Origin: Henricia sp. BOLD:AAB3569 | Lineage: Eukaryota > Echinodermata > Asteroidea > Spinulosida > Echinasteridae | DNA: 64,000 nucleotides | Direction of reading: 5' to 3' | Assembly (NCBI GenBank): GCA_037783545.1 | Contig: JBBELK010000315.1 | Coordinates: 186,001 to 250,000, forward strand | In this document: in pieces, positions 31,801-40,800 of the stretch | How positions within the stretch are numbered: position 1 is the first letter of the stretch | Layout: each line of letters opens with the position of its first letter | Notes under the pieces: model-generated | Told to the model about the DNA's origin: nothing | Seen by the model: only the letters and a program-made list of their open reading frames with translations | Databases searched by the model: none | Translations under genes and position numbers: made by a program

Positions 31801-34800
31801 GAGATTTTAATCTTCGTCGAATGAAGAGGCGTGCATTCACATTAGGAAATCTCTTCGTCGAATCTTCGTCGAATGAAGCGATTTCTCTAGTGAGAACGGG
31901 GTCTAATACCATACATTCAAACTCTTTTTTGTTTTTGAAAATAATTGAAAACATTGCTGATCGAATTGGCTTCCGCCTCATAGGTTTACGCCTATTTTGC
32001 TGGCAAAGTTTGTCATCCAGTCTTGACAGCTTCAAGATTTATTCCCAGTGGCTTGTAAAGGCCCGTCTACACAAACCAACATTTGTTGGCCAAAAAGGAC
32101 GATGTTGGCCGATAGAAAGTTGGACGGTGTGCACGCCACTCCAGACAACCCTACTGAAAACGACCTATTCAAACCAATTGATTTTTGAATTGGAATGAAC
32201 TGGTCTTAATTGGCTCCAATTGGTCCTCAATTGGTACTGAATTGGTTTCAATTGGTCTGTTAATCCTCCTGTCCATTTCTTTTTCTCCAATTGGTATTTC
32301 CAATTGGTACTGAATTGGTTTCAATTGGTCTGTTATTCCGGCCTCCTGTCAATTTGTTCCTCCAATTGGAATTTCAATCCAATTTCAGAACCAACTGAAA
32401 CCATTTCAATCTAATTCGAAAACTAACTGAAAACATTTCTATCCATTTCAAGAACCAACTGAAACCATTTCAATCCAATTCGAGAACCAACTGAAACTAT
32501 TTAATTTTTAATCCAATTCGAGAACCAACTGAAACCATTTCAATCCAATTCGAGAACCAACTGAAACCATTTCAATCCAATTCTAGAACCAACTTAAACC
32601 ATTTCAATCCAATTCGAGAACCGCAACTGAAACCATTTCAATCCAATTCGAGAACCGCAACTGAAACCATTTCAATCCATTTCGAGAACCGCAACTGAAA
32701 CCATTTCAATCCAATTCGAGAACCGCAACTGAAACCATTTCAATCCATTTCGAGAACCGCAACTGAAACCATTTCAATCCAATTCGAAAACCGCAACTGA
32801 AACCATTTCGATCCAATTCGAGAACCAACTGAAACCATTTCAATCCAATTGGAGAACCATCCTACCCGCAAGTATCAATACGGTTTCTTGTGTTGGATAA
32901 CTTTTGACAACTATAACGGTCTGGTGACAGTATTTTTAGGCTACAATTTGTCCCAGTCGTGAGCCTTTTCACCGACATTTTGGCTTCACCGTTGCATGTA
33001 TGCAGCAGAAAAGATTACTCCTATACGCTTATATTCACGGTTAAGTCACGAAACTTTCAACTTTGAATTGGATTGAAATGGTTTCAGTTGGTTTGTGAAT
33101 TGGATTGAAATGGTTTGCGTTGGTTCGTGAATTGGATTGAAATGGTTTCGGTAGGTTCGTGAATTAGATTGAAATGGTTTGAGTTGGTTCGTGAATTGGA
33201 TTGAAATGGTTTCGGTAGGTTCGTGAATTAGATTGAAATGGTTTGAGTTGGTTCGTGAATTGGATTGAAATGGTTTCGGTAGGTTCGTGAATTGGATTAA
33301 AATGGTTTGAGTTGGTTCGTGAATTAGATTGAAATGGTTTCGGTAGGTTCGTGAATTGGATTGAAATGGTTTCGGTAGGTTCCCTTGTAACCATAATTTC
33401 CAATTCAATTGGAATGAATTGGGTTTAATTGGTTTTAAGTTGGTTTTGGAAGTTGCAATGCATTGTGGGATCATGTAACTGAACAGATATTTACCGTGTA
33501 AAAAAGGTAATTTGCTTCAGTTTTGGCAGTTGTTTTGATTTTTGTAAATGGGTTGTTGCTTGATATTAGGCAATTTGCAATTGTCGGGAATGAACAAACT
33601 CAAAGTGGCGAGAGATTATAATTAAATTTGGTATTCGGTTAGTAGGTGTGTGCCAACCATGGGTTACAGGGTGCAGGTTTTTGTGGAGCATAAATAGAAG
33701 TCGCGCATAAAGATAATGTATGAGTAGTGTGTAAGTAGTGTATCAGTAGTGTATCAGTAGTGTATGATGTGTATCATTAGTGTATAAGTAATGTATGAAT
33801 ATGTATAAGTAATGTATACGACCTAAATAAGACGTATTTTTCCCAATTGGTTCCAATTGAGGAGTGCCAAAACTCAATTGGTAAAATGTCCCAATTGGTA
33901 ATGAATTGGAAATTTTGGTAAGGGTTCTTCAATTGGATTGAAATGGTTTCGGTTGGTTCTTCAATTGGATTGAAATGGTTTTGGTAGGTTCTTCAATTGG
34001 ATTGAAATGGTTTCAGTTGGTTCATGAATTGGATTGAAATGGTTTCGGTAGGTTCTTCAATTGGATTGAAATGGTTTCGGTTGGTTCATGAATTGGATTG
34101 AAATGGTTTCGGTTGGTTCTTCAATTGGATTGAAATGGTTTCAGTTGGTTATTGGGATTCTTTGAATTGGTTTGTGAATTGGTATTGAATTGGTTTGAAT
34201 TGGTTTGTAGTGGTCCAATTGAAAAAAACGTCCCAATTCCGCATTCAAACCAATTCAAACCAATTGAATCCAATTGGAAAGTTAATTGGTTTCAATTGGT
34301 CAGTGAATTGGTCAGCGAATTGGTTTCAATTGGTCAGTGAATTGGTTTGAATCGGTAAATGAATTGGTTCCAATTGGAAAACCAATTGGCCGTTTTCAGT
34401 AGGGAACGTCCAACATCATCCGACAAGTTGGACCATGTACATGTAGCTATCGCCCAACTTTGTTGGAGCTTGTTGGATGAAATGGACCAATAGCAGAACG
34501 CCTGTCACGTGACGACAGCAGCCAACGTCCAGATACGTTGGATCATGTTGAGTTGTGGTGACGAGTGCAACCATGCAATACCCAACAAGTTCCAACTTCT
34601 TGTTGGCTCGTGTACGGTAGACAGGCCTTCAAGCCATTTGCAATTACCAAAAAGTTTACTTCATGAGTTGACAAGAAAAATCTGACTAAAAGTGTTGATA
34701 GCAATGGTGACAACACCACATGTATTTTCCCACGTAAGATGGTACCTTTGTGGGAGAAATTGCAAACTGACGGTGCCTTTTATAAAAAAACGTTGTCTGC

Positions 34801-37800
34801 AGACAACTTTTTACCATTCCTTCAACACAAAAACCAATGCATGGATTTTTCAGTTTTTCTGAAGTATTACTGCATCTATACTCTCCAACAAAAGAAACTG
34901 TGCATGGTAAAAATTGCTGTATTTTTTCAAGAAGGTGGAAAATAAACTCCAAATTCACAGACAATATTCTCTGACATTGTTGGAAAAAGGTTATGCACTC
35001 AAAACCTGCTCATGGCACAGTGCAGGACTAATTAGGCATGCCTGGGTGTTGATTTCACAATAGGGGTCCTACAGGTTGTTATGTAACAGAATTCCATAAA
35101 TTTCAGGTCTCGTTAGCAAGCCCTATAAAAGGACTACCCAAAAGTCAATATTCTCTTTCATGCGCGTGTCATTGTCTCCATGAGGCGAAGATGCACAGCA
35201 GTGATTAATGCACAAGGGGGACGCACTCGATACTGACTTTGTGAATTCAATATTGGCAAGTCAGTTTTCAGCAACCTCTGAGAACATGAAGAACACATTT
35301 TGTACATTTCAAGTTCGGTTAACCATTTGAAAGATTTCATGGACTTTCATTAACAGTTTATTCCAGCGAGTTATCTGCCATGGCTGAAAAAATACAGCAA
35401 TTTTTATCATGCACAGTTTCTTTTGTTGGAGAGTATATGTGGCTGAAATTTCTACAAGGCAGTTTATCAACATTATTCTTTAGTTATGTAATGCTGATGT
35501 TCCTGTTTCTAAAAGTTGTCCTATCATGTAATCTGTCTATAGGTCGTTCAGACGAGGGGCTTTCTCTGGAGATAGCTCCGGAGCTAGCTAGCTCCACCCC
35601 AAACTCCCGTTGTTTGAACGCAACTTAGCTCCACCTCTGGGGCTAGCCCTCCTCAAATCTAGCCCCGAAAATTTGTGGGGCTAGTTGCACTTTTAGCACA
35701 GCAGGGGTTTCTTTTATGACTTTAGCTCCACCGTTATTTACCGACTGAATGCAACCATGGAGGAAGAAACAAACCTTCCTCCATGATGCAACTGACCTCG
35801 CTCTGTGGCATCTGGCCAATGTTAATTATGTTATCCATTTGACCACATCTTACATGTAGCTCCTTTGTAACTGTGACTCCGGAGTTATCACCATTTGAAC
35901 GGGAGGGCATTTTTGACTATAGTACTTACAGCTCCAGCCATAATTGTTCCTTGCTCTATGCTCCAACGAACCCCCACTGAGTTCATTAATTGGTTTGGGA
36001 CTAACTAAAAAGTAGCCATCCGTCTGAACGTACCCTCAGAGGACATTACCTGGTGACCTACACCATCCCACTATACGGTAACTACAAACTTGCCTTTCTG
36101 CTTATAGACACTTGATCATTTTCCATCCAACATTTATCCTGCAGAAGAGTACACAGACGTCGACTTGCCAACGAGTCAGAAAACTCCCCAAGCTGAGGAA
36201 GAAGAAGCAGACGATATCTATGAAGACACATCGGTGCCTGAATCCACCCAAAGCCGGGACTCCTCCAATAATTCTGAGGATGAGGGGGACGAGCAAGATG
36301 ATAAGGGTGGAATGTTTGATCTTGATGGGGACCCCTACGGTAGGTCGTGCATTTAGAACAGTTATACATGTAGTTTAGGCCTGTGTTGATTATCACACGT
36401 TTTGAATGGTTGCCATAGAAGTTTGTCAAAATGGTTGGCATAAAAGGCTGCATTCGGGCATACAGTTATTCTCATACTCTGGAGTAATACGTGTGCACTG
36501 CACTCGGGTCACATCGCGTAAGCGGCAAGTCTGCAGTCCACATGCATGAATGAACATCAGTCAAAATGGCTGTCTCTTGCCATGACTCGACAAATACTGC
36601 TCAAAAGAAACTGAAGAAAATACAGACGTACATGTAAAAAAAAAACGAGAACTTTTGCAGGATTCTTGACGCTGTCTGGAACAAACCTTAGTGAGTTGTT
36701 GTACATGTATTCAAATTGTTTGATTTTAAACGCATGTTCTTGAAGCATCTTTGATGAAAGTGCAATTCCTGAAATATGTAATGCCATTGTACACCCCCAG
36801 AAGCTATGGTTTCGTTCGTATTCAACGAATACATCTTACCAACCAGCTTATCAATGCACATTGCAGTGTAATTAGTATAAATTTATTAAAATTGCACTGT
36901 CCACGTGTTTGGGTGAAAAAATTAAAAAATTAATTTACACTACCGTAGCGAACATGTCTCTGTAACGAAAAATATAAAAAACTTAAATTTCCGACGTTGG
37001 GAATTGGAGATACAAGCATTTTTTCTTGAAACAGGCTTCACATGTTGTACAAGCGTACACATGTATGCGCACACAGTCTCCCAACCACCCCTCTCCCCCC
37101 CCCCCATACACTATGTGAACTTCTTTTTGTTCTCGTGTACTGTAGACAATTTGGCCGAAAATATTTTTCCCCTCAAAATCAAAACGCAGGATTTCGCCCT
37201 AACTTTACAATTAGCCTAAGGGCATCATTACATTTTTTTTAAACCCCCTTTCCCCACCCCTTGTCCTTTTAAAAATGCTAAGACAACTCGTCTGCGGACC
37301 TGCATGTGCAAGTCTGCACAGTTACGGTGCTACCTGGTTTATGCAGACATGTACATTTACGTCATAACCCTGTCGAATAAAAGCAGGGCCTGTCTTTTAT
37401 TATTTTTTGTTTTTAATCGACTGGCATTTATCCTTGACAGATTTTTACATTCTTGGTACCAAATGAAGGCTGATAACTTCTAGAAAAATAACAATTTAAC
37501 TTTAAAAATAAAAAAATGGCGCTCAAATCGGCCTAAAATCGGACAGTGCAACTTTAATGTTTAATCATAATTGAATTCTAGAGTTTTCTAATTGTAGGGA
37601 GACAAGTTTTTAAAACTTTGGTCTGTCTCTAAAGCCTAGCGTACATCGACATTGCAACTGAAAGCAACTCAACTGATTAGTTGCTGTCGATGTGTGCGTA
37701 GCGCGCACATCAACAGAAACTGATTAGTTCCGCAACTAGCTGCAACTGGGAGCATCCAGCTATAGCGCGCACATCGACATGGCAACTCGGTAAAGCGCAG

Positions 37801-40800
37801 AGTGCATTGCCCTTGCAACTGGAAGCAACTGTCGATGTTGCTGTCCAGTTGCTGTCGATGTGCGCACATGTGATCAGATGCACGCGAGCAACTGGCAGCA
37901 ACTAGTTGCAAGTACGCGTACATGTACATCGACGCAACTGACCGCAACTGGGTACAACTAGTTGCCAGAAAGTAGAACATGAGCAACTCGCGGCAACTGG
38001 GATTTTTTCAGTTGCCGGTAGTTGCAAGTGCGCGTACATCGACCATTTTGAGCAACTGATCAGTTGCTCCCAGTTTGCTGGAAACACCAGTTGCCACTAG
38101 TTGCTACCAGTTGCAAGGTCGATGTACGCTAGGCTTAAGAGGACAGTCTTTATAAAATTGAAAAAAGGAAGATATAGAATGTACATGTAAAACCTTCATT
38201 TCAGGTGATGTCAAAATTGACCCAGTCGCTGCATCCGATTTGACTTCCCCCAGTAAAGAAGGCTACATGGACAAGAAGAGGAAAGGTAAATAGAACATGC
38301 GGCACTTGTTGAATCAATGTTGCCAGCAGATAAAACTAACAATGCGGCATTAACAGTTTTGCGGTCGATCAGTTCCATGAGGGAAAGCTCCCACTGAAAC
38401 CTAGCCTTGACCAAGGCGTTGGGCTTGTCTTTAAGACGGCCTGTCGAAGAACAGTGCCTGTTATAGCGCTGACCAGCTGTGGCATTCTGTTGTGTGTACG
38501 TAAAGTACTGTACATGTATTGGTCCGTAACTCAGTGCCTTGATGGTTTTGCATTCAGCCAGCAAAACTCATTACACGCGGGGGTACCACCCCCGCGTGAG
38601 CTGAAATTTCATTGGTCGACACGCGACAGCTTATGTTATATCGTCGATCCCCAGTTTGTCCGGGGCAGTATTAAGAGCACGCAAAAATTCTTCAGACAAT
38701 GCTGTCATATTACGACCATTGTCCCCCAAAAGTGTAATCAAATACGTAAACAGATAAGCATGATAAATGCTACATGTAGGAACGTGGGAACTTTTTTTAT
38801 TTTCGTCAAGTTGTTCATGCTCGTAACATGGCGGACGCTATTACATGCATGATGCATGCTTCGTGTCATCATGTGCTACTCGGGAAGCTCTCGATTGGCT
38901 CAAGACGAATCTTAAATATTCATACTCTACATACCCGCCTATCCAAAAGCCCGCCCAAATAAATTAAGAAAGACATTAAACCCGGAAGTAACAGACCCGA
39001 CAAGGTGGTCTTTCGAGCTAGGGCAGCCACGTGTGCATGCACAGCAGTACTTACTGTACTCCGGTTCTGTGTGTATACACCAATCCGAGCTGCAAAGTTA
39101 TGTACCGTGTACGTCCGCCATAACTGGGGGCCATCCAGTGCCTCGAACTGTGGGTTTTGTGTTGGTGATAAGCTGTTACATTATGTTGTCACTTCGAATA
39201 ATTTTGCGCGTTTATTTGCTTGCGAAGCCTGTGTACGCGTACGCTTTGTGCGCTGTTCGATTTAACAACAACACAGAGCGCCCAGTTTATGGCAGTGGAT
39301 GGCCCCCAGTAATGGCGGACTTGCAGGGAAGGAGTCCTTAGCAACCGGATTCGTCTATAGGTTAGTATAAAAGTTGTGACCGCACAATGGCTCGTTTTGG
39401 TGCCGTGTATGGTTTGCGTGCGGAAGGCCCAATATTCTCTCGTATAGCAAATAAAAATAAAATAAAACACAGACTGCCTTAGACAAGGCTACCCTGGCTC
39501 TTATCTACGGTAGATGGGAAAAAATGGAGGAAAAAACCTACTACCTCCCAGTCCCATTTCAGTCCCATTTTAAAAATTTAAAAATGTATTCATTTTTTTG
39601 TTGCCGCTTTAAGTGAGAACTAACAAAGAGTTGTATTCCCCAATGACTTGTTGCTGAATATAGAATTCCAAGATATCACACGGCAGCAGGCCAGAGTTGC
39701 CCCTTGGCCAATAGCTTCCTGTGGGGGGAAAGGCAGTTAATTTGAGTTGCCCCTTGCAGATAACTGATGATTCTCTTTGCAAAGTTTGCTGTGAGAAGGG
39801 CAAATAGAAAGGTTATCAATACCCCTGCTGTATATTGGAGTTGGTCTCCATCTTTTAGTTATAGAGCTTTATAGATGCATTCTTCGCAAAATTGGGCAAT
39901 TTTGGGTGTTGAAAAGATGGTCCAAAATAAACTTGTGCAGATGGAGGTAATCCATTTCCCCCTCTAAAACGCTTCGAAAATACAGCCAAGTCATTCCAAA
40001 ATTATGTGTAAAGTCACCAAACATGATTCGCTAGCCACTGGTGTCATCATTCACTTACCACACATATCGGTAAACCAATCTGTGGTCAATAACTGCCATG
40101 CATTCGTTTTGAACATCGCCCTCACGCGGCGAACACTGATTTACTGCATGAGGGCGCTGCCCGGACAAAATATCTAGCAGTGGAGAACTCTGGATTATAA
40201 AAAGGCACTGTACATGTACATCATTGGTAATCTCGAAAATCAGAAATGTTCACAGATTTACGCCTAACTTACACAATATAAACACGATGACCGTAGAAAG
40301 CTTCTCCTTAAATGGTTTTGTCTGAAGTGCTATAGTCTTTGAGAAATTAGTAAAACAATTAGTTTTCGTCTCACGAGACGAAAATTCAATTCGCCCCAAA
40401 ACCATTTCGCCCAAGTGCCATTTCGCCCCAAACCACTTCGCCTGAGTGCCATTTCGCCCCAAATTACTTCGTCCAAACACTACATCGCTCAAATGCCACT
40501 TCGCCCCAAAACCACTTCGTGCACAGGCCGTGGTTCAGGGGGCGAAATGGTTTAGGGCGAAGTGGTTTTGGGGCGAAATGACTTCAAACCCTTTTTTGAC
40601 TGTTTTCTCAAAAGTTAGACAAAGTACGGAGCTGGTTTTTGCTCGGGTTGATTTTAATCATGCATATCTTCAATCACACAGGGGAATAAAACTATTTGTA
40701 ACAGTTTACAAATCATGTATTGACCCCTTTCGAACACGTGCGAATATGCCATTTTGGGAGTCAAATAATGCTGAGTCATTGTGGAAGCAATGTGCGTGCA

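Noticed and set aside
33046..33474. 142-codon minus-strand frame with repeated SNSRTYRNHFN units
   Set aside because: Translation of the 32-bp AATTGG-type satellite arms inside the nested element; no gene structure.
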